A DNA stretch of 64,000 nt, taken from assembly GCF_000512205.2 (NCBI RefSeq), contig NZ_CP011450.1, positions 1 to 64,000 on the forward strand, read 5' to 3'. Position numbers and translations under genes: made by a program. Under the pieces are notes generated by a model. That model saw only the letters and a list, made by a program, of their open reading frames with translations, searched no databases and had not been told where the DNA came from. Below are positions 43,471 through 53,348 of this stretch, piece by piece (positions within the stretch are counted from its first letter, which is position 1; the number at the start of each line of letters is the position of its first letter). The stretch comes from Sphingomonas sanxanigenens DSM 19645 = NX02. Its GTDB lineage: Bacteria; Pseudomonadota; Alphaproteobacteria; Sphingomonadales; Sphingomonadaceae.

Positions 43471-45780
43471 ATGAATGGCTATGCTCTGACGCCACCGGTT
43501 CGCCACATCGCACTGATCGGCAACTACCCTCCTCGCCGCTGCGGCATCGCGACTTTCACCGCCGATCTGCACGACGCGCTTCGCCAGATATCGCCAGATG
43601 CCAGTCTCTCCACCATCGCGATGAACGATCCTGGGAGGCGGCACCGCTACCCGGAGGAAGTAGGCTACGAGATCGCGCAGGACGATCCCGACGCCTACCT
43701 GGCGGCAGCGGACCATCTCAATGCGCTCAATCCGGACGTCATCTGCGTTCAGCATGAATTTGGCATCTTCGGCGGGAAGGCAGGCGGCTACTTGCTGCCG
43801 ATGCTCGAGAGGCTTCGGGCGCCGGTGGTCACGACGCTTCACACCGTCCTGACGCAGCCCGACCCGGATCAGCGACGGGTGATGCGCGCTCTCGCCGAGC
43901 GGTCATCTCGCCTCGTCGTCATGACGGAGATGGGCCGAACCATCCTCACCCGTGACATGGAGGTGGCGGCCAGCAAGATCGCCGTGATCCCGCATGGCAT
44001 TCCCGATCTGCCCTTCCTGGACCCAGCCTTCCACAAGCACCGCTTTGAGCTCGACGGCCATCGCGTCATCCTTACCTTCGGCCTGCTTTCCCCAAACAAG
44101 GGCATCGAGGTGATGATCGAAGCGCTTTTTCGCCTCGTGAAGGACCATCCAGATCTCGTATACATCGTCCTCGGCGCGACACACCCTCATCTGGCGGCGC
44201 GCGAGGGCGAACGCTACCGCGACGAGCTGGCAAGTCGCGTCCGCGGCCTGGGTCTTGAGAGCCATGTGCGCTTCGTGAACGAGTATGTCGACGCGCCAAC
44301 CTTGCAGGCGTGGCTCTCGGCCTGCGACATCTACGTGACGCCCTATCTCTCCGAGGCGCAGATCACGAGTGGAACGCTCGCCTATGCTGTCGGCTTGGGC
44401 AAGGCGGTGATCTCTACACCCTATTGGCACGCGCAGGAGTTGCTCGCCGGGCGTCGCGGTCAGCTGGTCCCCTTCGGTCTGCCCGACGCGCTCGCCGGAT
44501 CCGTGGGCGCCGTTCTGTCCGACAGGAACCTTCGCGACGAGATGCGGCGCAACGCTTATCAAGCCGGCCGTGACATGATCTGGCCGGTGGTAGCGGAGCG
44601 CTATACGACGCTTTTTCAGCGAGCGCGTATTGAGGTTTTCGGAAAGCCGGGCGTCGTGCAGCTCCAAGCCTCAAAGTCGAAGCCGCCGAAGCCAAGCCTT
44701 AGCGCTGTGGCGCGCATGAGCGATGGGTGCGGCATGCTGCAGCACAGCCGGTCCACCGTCCCCGACCGGCGCCATGGATATTGTCTCGACGACAACGCCC
44801 GCGCGCTCATGCTGGCCGCGCAGTTCGAAGCAGAAGGTATCGAGGCGAAGCGTGCGCTTGGCCTAGCGACGACTTACGCCTCCTTCGTCGACCTTGCCTG
44901 GGACGAGCAGTCGAAGCGCTTTCGCAACTTCATGAGTTTCGACCGGAACTGGCTCGAACAGGAAGGCTCGCAGGACAGCTTCGGCCGCGCTGTATGGGCG
45001 ATCGGCCGTACGGCCGAGCTCACCCGCAATCACGGTCTCAAGCTCTGGGCGACGGCGCTCGCAGATAAGGTGATCCCGGCAAGCGCGTTCCTCACCAGCC
45101 CGCGCGCGCGCGCTTTCGCCATTCTAGGCCTCGCGGCTCATCTTGGCGTTTACCCGGGACATCGACCGGCAAGGCTCCAAGTTGAAGCGTTCGCCGGGGA
45201 GCTGCTCGACCTGCTTCGTGCAGCAAGGCGGGATGCCTGGACGTGGTTCGAGCCGGTCCTCGCCTATGACAATGCCCGCCTGCCGGAAGCATTGCTGCTA
45301 GCGAGCGCAATTCTCGACCGGACGGATATGCGAGATGACGCCTTGGAGGCGCTGGACTGGCTCCGGCGCCAGCAGACCGCGCCGGAAGGCCATTTCCGGC
45401 CGGTCGGCACCCAAAGCTTCGGCGCGGCCTTTCAACCGCCACGCGCCTTCGATCAGCAGCCGCTCGAGGCCTGGGCCACGATCGATGCGTGCGCCCGCGC
45501 GTTTGCGCAGGACGGCGATCACCGCTGGCGGGATCATGCCGAAGCCGCGTTTGCCTGGTATCTTGGCGCAAATGACCTCGGCGTGCGGATCGCCACCCCC
45601 GATGGCGGTTGCTACGACGGCCTGCAGGTGGATCGGGTGAACCTCAACCAAGGCGCGGAATCCATCCTCGCCTACCAGTTTGCCGCCCTGGCGATCGCGC
45701 GCTTGCGCAACGAGGCGTCTGCGTCGGACACAGGCGATGAGCGCCAGTTTGCCGCGTCTGGAGGCAAGGCATGCCGCTGA
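43471..45780 (+). CDS. Two-domain GT4 glycosyltransferase
   Basis: A 769-residue protein. Residues about 1-400 are a GT-B fold, family-4 glycosyltransferase (HIALIGNYPPRRCGIATFTA, ICVQHEFGIFGGKAGGYLLP, TFGLLSPNKGIEVMIEALFR, then YLSEAQITSGTLAYAVGLGK). Residues about 410-769 are a helical, six-hairpin-like domain (GYCLDDNARALMLAAQFEAE, FDQQPLEAWATIDACARAFA, NLNQGAESILAYQFAALA). GGAGAG before ATG 43471 fixes the start. It overlaps the GH130 gene by ten bases. Its neighbours point to mannosyl transfer from GDP-mannose; the acceptor is unknown. Confidence 0.82.
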   Translation: MNGYALTPPVRHIALIGNYPPRRCGIATFTADLHDALRQISPDASLSTIAMNDPGRRHRYPEEVGYEIAQDDPDAYLAAADHLNALNPDVICVQHEFGIFGGKAGGYLLPMLERLRAPVVTTLHTVLTQPDPDQRRVMRALAERSSRLVVMTEMGRTILTRDMEVAASKIAVIPHGIPDLPFLDPAFHKHRFELDGHRVILTFGLLSPNKGIEVMIEALFRLVKDHPDLVYIVLGATHPHLAAREGERYRDELASRVRGLGLESHVRFVNEYVDAPTLQAWLSACDIYVTPYLSEAQITSGTLAYAVGLGKAVISTPYWHAQELLAGRRGQLVPFGLPDALAGSVGAVLSDRNLRDEMRRNAYQAGRDMIWPVVAERYTTLFQRARIEVFGKPGVVQLQASKSKPPKPSLSAVARMSDGCGMLQHSRSTVPDRRHGYCLDDNARALMLAAQFEAEGIEAKRALGLATTYASFVDLAWDEQSKRFRNFMSFDRNWLEQEGSQDSFGRAVWAIGRTAELTRNHGLKLWATALADKVIPASAFLTSPRARAFAILGLAAHLGVYPGHRPARLQVEAFAGELLDLLRAARRDAWTWFEPVLAYDNARLPEALLLASAILDRTDMRDDALEALDWLRRQQTAPEGHFRPVGTQSFGAAFQPPRAFDQQPLEAWATIDACARAFAQDGDHRWRDHAEAAFAWYLGANDLGVRIATPDGGCYDGLQVDRVNLNQGAESILAYQFAALAIARLRNEASASDTGDERQFAASGGKACR

Positions 45781-47114
45781 TCCAATCCAGCCTGCACCTC
45801 CTTCCGAACCCAGCTCGAGTGGTCGTCCGGCCCTTGCAAATCGCTTCGGAGCCGCGACACCTCAATCCTGTCGATAATGGGCGGATGCGCCGAATCATCG
45901 CTGCCGTGCGCGCGATGGACGGCCGCACAACCCAAGCTGAGCTTGCCCTGGTGCTCGCGGATTTCGAAAGCCGACACCGTGAGATTCGAAAGGTATTCGA
46001 AGAGCGATACGATCAGGTCGCGAGCGACATTGGTCTCACCGGTTCGTTAGACCGTTCGCAGCGCCAGCTTATTGGCGCCTATTTTTGCCATGAGTATTCG
46101 TTCGGTGCCGCTGCTGTCATGAATCCAAGCATCGTACCTCATCCTGACCAGACGGGGCTCCCGCATGGCGCGTTGCGCTTCATCCTATCGCTGCGCGCCG
46201 TTGGCGAGGGGCACATCTCGTCGGTGACGTTCCGCCAAGGCATCGTCCTCTCAGACGGCTCGCTCGAACTCGAACCGGAACCGGATCTTGCGGTCGCCGC
46301 CAAAGCCGAGAGCTACGACGATGGCAGAGTCGTTTTTCGCCGCCATGACTGCAGCAACCGTCTCGACGAGATGGTGCTCTTTCCATTCACGCCCGCGCAG
46401 CGCAACGGCTTGGAGGACCTACGCCTCGTACGTTTCGAGCAGGATGACGGCGGCTTTTCCTATTACGGTACCTATACCGCCTACAGCGGCAAGGCGATCT
46501 CGTCGGAAATCCTCGAGAGCCGCGATTTCGAGACATTCGAGCTTCGCCCGCTCCAGGGCAGCGCCGCACACAACAAGGGCATGGCGCTCTTCCCGCGTAG
46601 TTTCGACGGAGACTATTTGATGATCGGCAGGCAGGATGGCGAAAGCCTCTATCTGCTGCGCTCCTCTGATCTCCATCGTTGGGATCATGGCGAACTTCTT
46701 GCCCGCCCCGAATATGCCTGGGAGCTCATCCAGATCGGCAACTGCGGATCACCCATTGAGTTGGAAGAAGGGTGGCTGGTGCTCACCCACGGCGTCGGCG
46801 CCATGCGCAAATATTCCATCGGGGCGCTGCTGCTCGATCGGGATGACCCCAGCCGCGTCATCGGTCGAACGGCGGTGCCGCTCCTCTCGCCCTCGGATGA
46901 GGCACGCGAAGGCTATGTTCCCAACGTCGTCTATACCTGCGGGGCATTGGCGCACGCCGGCCGCCTGATCATGCCATATGGCGTGGCGGACAGTTCCGTA
47001 AGCTTCGCGTCGATGGACCTGGCGGAATTGCTGGCGATGCTATCGCCGTCAGCTGTCACCCGCTCCCCGCTCGCCCACGATGTGGAACCGATCGGGGACC
47101 GAACGGACGCGTGA
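45771..47114 (+). CDS. GH130 family glycosidase/phosphorylase
   Basis: A 447-residue five-bladed beta-propeller enzyme of GH130, whose members phosphorolyse or hydrolyse beta-mannosides. Visible family elements are FGAAAVMNPSIVPHPDQ, GLEDLRLVRFEQDDGGFSYY, HNKGMALFPRSFDGDYLMIG, WELIQIGNCGSPIELEEGWL, GALLLDRDDPSRVIGRT and YVPNVVYTCGALAHAGRLIM with VADSSVSFA. The ATG overlaps the glycosyltransferase stop. With manC and the glycosyltransferase it forms a synthesis/turnover unit for a mannose-containing glycan or compatible solute; which one is not shown. Confidence 0.88.
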   Translation: MPLIQSSLHLLPNPARVVVRPLQIASEPRHLNPVDNGRMRRIIAAVRAMDGRTTQAELALVLADFESRHREIRKVFEERYDQVASDIGLTGSLDRSQRQLIGAYFCHEYSFGAAAVMNPSIVPHPDQTGLPHGALRFILSLRAVGEGHISSVTFRQGIVLSDGSLELEPEPDLAVAAKAESYDDGRVVFRRHDCSNRLDEMVLFPFTPAQRNGLEDLRLVRFEQDDGGFSYYGTYTAYSGKAISSEILESRDFETFELRPLQGSAAHNKGMALFPRSFDGDYLMIGRQDGESLYLLRSSDLHRWDHGELLARPEYAWELIQIGNCGSPIELEEGWLVLTHGVGAMRKYSIGALLLDRDDPSRVIGRTAVPLLSPSDEAREGYVPNVVYTCGALAHAGRLIMPYGVADSSVSFASMDLAELLAMLSPSAVTRSPLAHDVEPIGDRTDA

Positions 47115-47171
47115 TCCTTCCTTCGCTCTGACGGGGCAGCGGACGTCAGTCGCGCACCAGCAGGCACTTGC

Positions 47172-47411
47172 CTAGTGCAGCGTCGTGTCAGTCTCGACGT
47201 CCGCCTCCGCGATGACATACTCGTCCCCCTCCGCCGCGAAAAACATCGTGACGCGCTCTTCCTCGTTTTCTGGAGGCGGCCGACCGGGGAAATGTTCGGC
47301 CCAGGCGCCGTTCACGTAGGACAAAAGGGTCGACCAGGCGATTGCATGGTTCGGGTGCGTCGACAGGAAGACCTTACCGAGGTGCTCGATCATCAGGACG
47401 ACAACGGACAT
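47172..47411 (-). CDS. Small hypothetical protein, 79 aa
   Basis: Start chosen at MSVVVLMIEHLGKVFLSTHP (47411); an internal Met six codons later is possible. The product is soluble and acidic toward its end (FFAAEGDEYVIAEADVETDT). It lies downstream of the exported protein and grpE on the same strand, with 70 bases between. The family is not recognised. Confidence 0.45.
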   Translation of the reverse strand: MSVVVLMIEHLGKVFLSTHPNHAIAWSTLLSYVNGAWAEHFPGRPPPENEEERVTMFFAAEGDEYVIAEADVETDTTLH

Positions 47412-47481
47412 ACGCCTACTCCGCCACCTTGACTCGCGAGAACATCTGCAAAGACGAGGTCGCAGAGGGAGGATCAGACCA

Positions 47482-48111
47482 TCAACGGCTTCCGGCTGGG
47501 GCGGAAGTGCGAATGCGTGACAAAATCTGGTCCACTTCGAAGAGATCGCCGGACGTCTCGACACCGGGTCCGCAGAGACGAATGATCATTCGCCCCTCGA
47601 CGACCTTGCTTCCTATTGGAGGTGCAGATCCGAGACCAAAATGAACGCCTGGCTTGTCGAGCACATGCTGATAGAGCCGCCAATAGCGGCGCCATTCGGC
47701 CGCGCTTCCACTCGTCGAAATGGTCATATGCCCGGATCGAAGCGGCACATACGACACATTGCGGTTTAACTGTGCGCGTTCGATCGCAAAGCAGCGCGCC
47801 CCTCGGCCTGCAGCGACCTGCGCAGCTTTCCTTAGCAACCCCGTCCGCACCGACCGGTCAGGCCAGCGAGTCGGGGCGAGGATTGCGATTTCATAGCTCG
47901 GCCGATCGGCGCGCTCGACCTCGTGGACTTCGAAAATGGGGAGCTGGGGCTCGCTTTTCGCCGGCGCTGGGTCGACATGCGCGGCGGAGACGAGGGCGAG
48001 CACGCCGCACCACCACCAAATGCTCCGGGTGGACCGGGCCGAGCGTCGCAGCAGCCGGCCAATGCCATGCCGTGTTCCAGGGGCGTCAGCGGCAGAGGCG
48101 AACCGTACCAT
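47482..48111 (-). CDS. Membrane-anchored hypothetical protein
   Basis: Up to 209 residues. A basic N terminus is followed by one hydrophobic segment (SIWWWCGVLALVSAAHVDPA), so it is a signal-anchored or exported protein. The rest forms a soluble domain (FEVHEVERADRPSYEIAILA, then GSAAEWRRYWRLYQHVL). It starts 17 bases after the grpE stop and probably belongs to the dnaK-grpE transcript. The family is not recognised. Confidence 0.6.
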   Translation of the reverse strand: MVRFASAADAPGTRHGIGRLLRRSARSTRSIWWWCGVLALVSAAHVDPAPAKSEPQLPIFEVHEVERADRPSYEIAILAPTRWPDRSVRTGLLRKAAQVAAGRGARCFAIERAQLNRNVSYVPLRSGHMTISTSGSAAEWRRYWRLYQHVLDKPGVHFGLGSAPPIGSKVVEGRMIIRLCGPGVETSGDLFEVDQILSRIRTSAPAGSR

Positions 48112-48128
48112 CGGATCCGCCTCCCCGC

Positions 48129-48668
48129 TCAGCTCGCCCCTGAAATCACGACGCGCGCGGGCCGCACAAGCCGGCTTGCAACCCTGTACCCAGGCTGGAG
48201 GGTCTCCAGGACCAATCCGTCACCTGTCTCGTCATCAGATCGCGATGAGATCGCATCATGGATGTTGGGGTCGAACGCCTCGCCCGTGCCGGGGCAAATT
48301 CGCTCGACGCCAACCTTGACCAGCGCATCGAGGAACGCGCGACTGGTCGCCCGGAGCCCGTTTAGCAGGGCATCGACACTCGGCTGGGCTCCTTCCTCGG
48401 TCCGGCCGGCCGCCTCGATGGCGAGATCGAGGCTGTCGAGCGCGGGAACGATCTTCGAGACCAGGTCTGCAATGCCGGTTTCGCGTCCCTCGGTACGCGC
48501 GCGATCGGCTCGCTTCCTGGCATTCTCGGCATCGGCCAGCGCACGCAGGAGCCGCTCCCGCAGTTCGTCGGCTTCCGATGCGGCCGCCTGCTTGGACTCG
48601 GGCTTCTCCATACCTTGCTCCTGCGCCGACGGAGACTGCCCTCCTTCAGCGATGTCGTTCTGGTTCAT
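48129..48668 (-). CDS. grpE: GrpE nucleotide exchange factor
   Basis: A 179-residue protein with a disordered N terminus, a long helix (ERLLRALADAENARKRADRA) and the beta-wing domain (FDPNIHDAISSRSDDETGDG, then VLETLQPGYRVASRLVRPAR, VVISG). GrpE releases ADP from DnaK and acts as its thermosensor. It lies 75 bases downstream of dnaK; the more usual chromosomal order has grpE upstream. The EERICPGTGEAFDP region is slightly divergent from chromosomal types, in line with a second, island-borne copy. Confidence 0.93.
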   Translation of the reverse strand: MNQNDIAEGGQSPSAQEQGMEKPESKQAAASEADELRERLLRALADAENARKRADRARTEGRETGIADLVSKIVPALDSLDLAIEAAGRTEEGAQPSVDALLNGLRATSRAFLDALVKVGVERICPGTGEAFDPNIHDAISSRSDDETGDGLVLETLQPGYRVASRLVRPARVVISGAS

Positions 48669-48743
48669 TTGACCGAGCCTTCATTCATCCGTGCAAGCGG
48701 CAGGCACCACTTCACCAAATTGTGATCAGCGGAGCGGACCGGA

Positions 48744-50618
48744 TCACTTCTTCGTGTCGTCCGCCTCCTCGAACTCGGCGTCCACGATCCCGTCGTCAGC
48801 CGACGGTGTGCTGCCCGGCTCGGCGCGCTGGGCGCTGGCGACCTTCTGCGTCGCAGACTGCAGATCCTCGCCGCGCGCGCGGATGTCCTCGATCTGCTCG
48901 CCCTGCATGGCCGTCTTCAGGTTCGAAACCGCGTCTTCGACGGCTTGCCGATCCTCGGCCGCGACGCGATCCCCTGCATCCGCAAGCGTCTTTTCGGAGA
49001 GGAAGATCAGAGCGTCGGACTGGTTCTTCGCTTCCGCCAGTTCGCGCCGCTTCCTGTCCTCGCTCGCATGCTCTTCGGCGTCCCTGACCGCGCGCTTGAT
49101 GTCCTCTTCGCTCAGTCCGCCCGACGACTGGATGGTGATCTTCTGCTCGCGCCCAGTCCCCTTGTCGGTGGCGGAGACATTCACGATGCCGTTTGCATCG
49201 ATATCGAACGTCACCTCGATCTGCGGCACGCCTCGGGGCGCCGGTGAGATGTTCTCGAGATTGAACTGGCCGAGGAGCTTGTTATCCTCGGCCATTTCCC
49301 GCTCGCCCTGGAAGACCCTGATGGTCACAGCGGGCTGGTTGTCCTCCGCCGTCGAGAAGGTCTGGCTCTTCTTGGTGGGTATCGTCGTGTTGCGGTCGAT
49401 GAGCTTGGTCATCACGCCGCCGAGCGTTTCGATACCCAACGACAACGGCGTGACGTCGAGGAGCAGCACGTCCTCGACCTGGCCCTTCAGCACGCCCGCT
49501 TGGATCGCTGCGCCCAGTGCCACGACCTCGTCAGGGTTGACGCCCTGGTGCGGCTCGCGCCCGAAGATGGACTTCACCGCCTCGGCGACCTTCGGCATGC
49601 GGGTCATCCCGCCGACCAGCACGACTTCGTCGAGCTGATCGGCCTTGAGCCCTGCATCCTCCAGCGCCGCCTTGCACGGCCCCACGGTGCGGGAGATGAG
49701 GTCATCGACCAGCGCCTCGAGCTTGGCGCGCGTTAGGCTGATGTCGAGATGCTTCGGACCGGATTGATCCGCGGTAATGAAGGGCAGGTTGACACTCGTC
49801 TGCGATGCCGAGCTGAGCTCGATCTTCGCTTTCTCGGCCGCCTCTTTCAGCCGCTGGAGCGCGAGCCGGTCCTGGCGCAGATCGATGCCCTGCTCCTTGC
49901 GGAACTCGTCCGCGAGAAAGTCGATGATCCGCTTGTCGAAATCCTCGCCGCCGAGAAAGGTGTCGCCGTTGGTCGACTTCACTTCGAACACGCCATCGCC
50001 GAGTTCGAGAATGGACACGTCGAAAGTGCCGCCGCCAAGATCATAGACCGCGATCGTGCCTGCCTTCTTCTTTTCGAGCCCGTAGGCAAGGGCGGCAGCC
50101 GTTGGCTCATTGATGATGCGCAGAACCTCGAGACCGGCGATGGTCCCAGCATCCTTGGTCGCCTGCCGCTGGGCGTCGTTGAAATAGGCCGGAACGGTGA
50201 TGACGGCTTCGGTGACCGGCTCGCCCAGATATTTCTCGGCAGTCTCCTTCATCTTGCGCAAGATGTGCGCAGAAATCTCGCTGGGGCTCGACTTCTTTCC
50301 GTTCACCTCGACCCAGGCGTCACCATTGGCGCCGGGAACGATCTTGTAGGGGACCATGCCCTTGTCCTTCTGGACGATGGGGTCATCGTAGCGGCGCCCG
50401 ATCAGGCGCTTGATCGCAAAGAGGGTCTGCTCCGGATTGGTAATGGCCTGACGCTTCGCCGCGGCTCCGACCAGCACCTCGCCATCAGGGCGGAAGGCCA
50501 CCATGGATGGGGTGGTCCGGGCACCTTCGGCATTCTCGATGACCTTGGGCTCCTTGCCCTCCATCACCGCGACGCATGAATTGGTGGTGCCGAGATCGAT
50601 GCCGATTGCTTTCGCCAT
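48744..50618 (-). CDS. dnaK: Chaperone DnaK (Hsp70)
   Basis: A 624-residue Hsp70. The ATPase domain has [40 protein letters not shown] and [20 protein letters not shown]. The substrate domain begins after [20 protein letters not shown]. The C terminus ends in [12 protein letters not shown], near the usual EEV-type tail. Start 50618 ([10 protein letters not shown]) follows GGAGG; an ATG four codons upstream is less well placed. It works with GrpE and a J-protein to refold clients and with ClpB to dissolve aggregates. A CTGA-N6-TCAG palindrome lies about 65 bases before the start. Confidence 0.96.
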   Translation of the reverse strand: MAKAIGIDLGTTNSCVAVMEGKEPKVIENAEGARTTPSMVAFRPDGEVLVGAAAKRQAITNPEQTLFAIKRLIGRRYDDPIVQKDKGMVPYKIVPGANGDAWVEVNGKKSSPSEISAHILRKMKETAEKYLGEPVTEAVITVPAYFNDAQRQATKDAGTIAGLEVLRIINEPTAAALAYGLEKKKAGTIAVYDLGGGTFDVSILELGDGVFEVKSTNGDTFLGGEDFDKRIIDFLADEFRKEQGIDLRQDRLALQRLKEAAEKAKIELSSASQTSVNLPFITADQSGPKHLDISLTRAKLEALVDDLISRTVGPCKAALEDAGLKADQLDEVVLVGGMTRMPKVAEAVKSIFGREPHQGVNPDEVVALGAAIQAGVLKGQVEDVLLLDVTPLSLGIETLGGVMTKLIDRNTTIPTKKSQTFSTAEDNQPAVTIRVFQGEREMAEDNKLLGQFNLENISPAPRGVPQIEVTFDIDANGIVNVSATDKGTGREQKITIQSSGGLSEEDIKRAVRDAEEHASEDRKRRELAEAKNQSDALIFLSEKTLADAGDRVAAEDRQAVEDAVSNLKTAMQGEQIEDIRARGEDLQSATQKVASAQRAEPGSTPSADDGIVDAEFEEADDTKK

Positions 50619-50675
50619 GCCAGCCTCCAAGGATAAATCGCACGCCGACGATGGACAGTATCCTGCAGGTGAGTC

Positions 50676-50689
50676 CTGACCTGGATCAG
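50676..50689 (-). promoter_or_regulatory. CTGAY-N4-RTCAG box upstream of dnaK
   Basis: CTGACCTGGATCAG, an FNR/CRP-type half-site pair. A -10-like GATACT lies downstream on the minus strand (50658-50663). One of six such palindromes in the island's control regions. Confidence 0.55.
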
Positions 50690-50862
50690 TTACCGCGAAC
50701 CCTCGCCTCTGCAGACCGCCGGCGTGCGCGCACTCGTCTACTTCCCGTCAGCAGACTTTGGATATGACGAGCTTTCCGCTCGATCAAGCTTCCTCGCGAG
50801 CTACGACCGCGCGCGGCGGCACTGGGACGGCGCGCGGCGGCGCGCTGAACGCGCAACAGTCC

Positions 50863-51846
50863 TCAGTGCCCTACCTGCCGAACGGCCGCGGAATAGGGGA
50901 TCGGCGTCCAGGCGTAACCGACGCCGGCACGCACGACATGTCCCAGGCCCGGGAAGGAGACATGGGGCGCTGCCACGAGCTCGTGGGTACCGGCAAGCTC
51001 CGCCAGGGCGGCCGTCCTCGTCTTTGCCGCCCGCGCTTCGTCGGCGTCAAAATCGATTGTGATGTCGGGTCGCGGCAGCTGAATCTCGGCCGCGTGGATG
51101 ATGTCGCCGACCACGCGTAAGCGATTCCCGCGGCTCTCGATCTCGAAGAAACTGTGCCCGGGCGTGTGGCCGGGTGCGGCGGTCGCACGAATGCCGGGAA
51201 ACAACTCCGCCGGCGCGGTGAAGGTACGGATACGACCCGCCGCGTAATAGGGTGCAAGGGCCGCACGCCCCTCTTCGAACATCTTGCTGTGACTGGCTTT
51301 TGCCCGTGCCTTAGCCGCGTCGCTCAGCCAATATTCGAGCTCCTGCTTAGCGAGGTAGATCTCGGCGTTCGGAAAGACTCGACGACCCTCCACGGTCAGG
51401 CCACCCGAATGGTCACCGTGAACATGCGTCAGGAGCACCGTGTCGATCGACTCCGGCGAATAGCCTGCTTCCTTCAGCATGGCCGGGAGACGCCCGCAGC
51501 AGTCGCCAAACAACCGTCCCGCGCCTGCCTCAATCAGGATACGGCGCTCGCCCGTGTCGATCAGGAAGCTGTTGATCGAAGTTTCGCGGTCGAGCGGCTC
51601 GCCGGCAGCGCGAAAGATCTCGGCCAGTTCCCCACGGCTGATGCCATGGAGCAGGTCGGCGAAAGGCACCGGCGTGGTGCCGTCCGTCAAAACGGTGATC
51701 TCAAAATCGCCAAGCATCACCCGATAGAAACCGGGCGCCTGCGCTGCTGACCGCTCTACCCTCGCCGCATGTGCCGGCTCTGCCGAAACTGACAGGGGCA
51801 AAAATGCTGCTGCGATAGCAGGCAAGACCTTGGTCAACGATTTCAC
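50863..51846 (-). CDS. Exported MBL-fold hydrolase
   Basis: A 327-residue metallo-beta-lactamase-fold enzyme with a signal peptide (SLTKVLPAIAAAFLPLSVSA). The metal motif is LLTHVHGDHSGGL, with a second histidine in TAAPGHTPGHSFFEIE and an Asp in RVVGDIIHAAEIQL. The GTG at 51846 is chosen because AAGGAGG is well spaced before it. It is divergent from an HxlR-type regulator that likely controls it. Family members include lactonases and various hydrolases, so the substrate is open. It interrupts the chaperone genes and may respond to a separate signal. Confidence 0.85.
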   Translation of the reverse strand: MKSLTKVLPAIAAAFLPLSVSAEPAHAARVERSAAQAPGFYRVMLGDFEITVLTDGTTPVPFADLLHGISRGELAEIFRAAGEPLDRETSINSFLIDTGERRILIEAGAGRLFGDCCGRLPAMLKEAGYSPESIDTVLLTHVHGDHSGGLTVEGRRVFPNAEIYLAKQELEYWLSDAAKARAKASHSKMFEEGRAALAPYYAAGRIRTFTAPAELFPGIRATAAPGHTPGHSFFEIESRGNRLRVVGDIIHAAEIQLPRPDITIDFDADEARAAKTRTAALAELAGTHELVAAPHVSFPGLGHVVRAGVGYAWTPIPYSAAVRQVGH

Positions 51847-51938
51847 CTCGAAGCCTCCTTTCGTCGTCATGCGCCGCACCGCCAGCGAGTGGGCGCCTTG
51901 CACGCTAGGAGGTGTGGCCGTACAGCCCACTCAGCAAG

Positions 51939-51958
51939 TACATACCGTGAGGTAAGTA
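51939..51958 (+). promoter_or_regulatory. Candidate HxlR operator
   Basis: TACATACC, four bases, GGTAAGTA: a 7-of-8 inverted repeat ending directly before the ATG of the HxlR gene and including its GAGG ribosome-binding site. It lies between the divergent genes and would suit autoregulation and control of the MBL-fold gene. Confidence 0.5.
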
Positions 51959-52342
51959 ATGGAGAATTCGCGTGCCTTCCGCGAACTGCAGTGCGACGTG
52001 TTCCTTGCTGATTGCTCGGCACGGAAGGTACTGGCGCTCTTGGCTGAAAAATGGACGCTGCTCGTTATCCACGCGCTTAGCGAGCGTTCGTATCGCACCG
52101 CCGAGCTGCGCCGGCGCATCGGCGGCGTATCGGAGAAGATGCTGATCCAGGCCCTGCGTCGCCTCGAGGAGTGTGGCTTGGTGGCGCGCACCAACTACTC
52201 TGAGGTGCCGCCGCGGGTCGAATATGCACTCACCTCGCTGGGCTACTCCCTCAGCAGCGTCGTGCGCGAGCTCGATCGCTGGATCGAGACGCACGCCTTT
52301 GAGATTGAAGACTGGGTCCAGCGGTCCGGCAGAGCAGCCTGA
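51959..52342 (+). CDS. HxlR-family transcriptional regulator
   Basis: A 127-residue winged-helix protein with the family start (DCSARKVLALLAEKWTLLVI), recognition region (AELRRRIGGVSEKMLIQALR RLEE) and wing (YSEVPPRVEYALTSLGYSLS). HxlR/DUF24 regulators often sense thiol or aldehyde stress; cysteines here (C13, C19 and one near residue 72) could be sensors. Divergent from the exported MBL-fold hydrolase. Confidence 0.88.
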   Translation: MENSRAFRELQCDVFLADCSARKVLALLAEKWTLLVIHALSERSYRTAELRRRIGGVSEKMLIQALRRLEECGLVARTNYSEVPPRVEYALTSLGYSLSSVVRELDRWIETHAFEIEDWVQRSGRAA

Positions 52343-52400
52343 TGGACTGGTGCACGCGCATCGGGTCGACGTCGGTACGCGTGCACAGCTCCGCCCCCTC

Positions 52401-53348
52401 TCAGACCCCCATCGTCGCGCGCGGATTCTCGTCATGACGCTGAGCCCAGGTGCGTGCGAACTCCTCAAGCTCGGCGTCTCCGGAAGGCAGATGCACCATC
52501 AGGCGGACCAGCTGATTGCCGCGTGAACCGTCCCGCCGGTGGAACCCCTTGCCCTTGATCCGTAGCGTGCGGCCCGAGCTCGATCCCTTAGGGATCGTCA
52601 GCAACACCGGTCCGTCGACGGTCGGGACCCGCACCTTGGCGCCGAGCACGGCTTCGTCCCAGCGCACCGGCAGGTCCAGCAATACATCGTCGCCTTCGCG
52701 CGCAAAGAATCGGTGCGGCTGAATTTCAAGGATGACGATCGCATCGCCAGCGCCTCCGGGACCATCCTCACCCTGCCCGCGAAGACGCAGCTGGGTGCCG
52801 GACTCGAAGCCTGCCGGCAGCTTGAGGTCGAGAGCCTTCCCACCCCCCAGGTCGATATGCTGCGGTCGCAGAGCCGCGGCATCCTCGAAGCTGACATTCA
52901 AACGATAGGCGACGTCCGCTCCGCGAGGGCGATACGAACCGTGCCGGCGCGCTCCACCCGCGGTCTCCCCGCGGCCGAACAAGTCGCCGAAGATGCTGGC
53001 GAAGTCGGCCTCGTCTCCGCTGAACTCGAAGGTTGTCGCGCCGCCATCGGCGCCCGCGCGGAAGCCGCCGCGCCGGGCGAAAGGACCGGCGCCATCGAAA
53101 TCGAAGAAGCCGAAGGGAGCCTTCGGATTGCCGTCCTCGTCGATCTCGCCGCGATCGTAGCGCGCTCGTTTGTCCTTGTCGGTGAGCAGGTCGTAGGCCG
53201 CGGTCACGGCAGCGAAGCGTTCCGCCGCCCCCGGCTTATCCGCGTTACGGTCGGGATGATACTCCTTGGCGAGCTTGCGATATGCCTTCTTGATCGTGGC
53301 ATCGTCGGCATCGCGCGGGACGTTCAGGGTTTGGTATGGATCCGCCAT
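52401..53348 (-). CDS. Class B J-protein (DnaJ/CbpA type)
   Basis: A 315-residue J-protein. The J domain (residues 1-68) has HPD at 31-33 in KLAKEYHPDRNADKP. A Gly/Phe-rich linker follows (GFFDFDGAGPFARRGGFRAG), then two C-terminal beta domains (LKLPAGFESGTQLRLRGQGE, VLLTIPKGSSSGRTLRIKGK). The zinc-finger CxxCxGxG repeats of class A DnaJ are absent, so it is CbpA-like. It would deliver clients to the island's DnaK. Start 53348 (MADPYQTLNVPRD) fits the family; an upstream extension is untypical. Confidence 0.9.
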   Translation of the reverse strand: MADPYQTLNVPRDADDATIKKAYRKLAKEYHPDRNADKPGAAERFAAVTAAYDLLTDKDKRARYDRGEIDEDGNPKAPFGFFDFDGAGPFARRGGFRAGADGGATTFEFSGDEADFASIFGDLFGRGETAGGARRHGSYRPRGADVAYRLNVSFEDAAALRPQHIDLGGGKALDLKLPAGFESGTQLRLRGQGEDGPGGAGDAIVILEIQPHRFFAREGDDVLLDLPVRWDEAVLGAKVRVPTVDGPVLLTIPKGSSSGRTLRIKGKGFHRRDGSRGNQLVRLMVHLPSGDAELEEFARTWAQRHDENPRATMGV

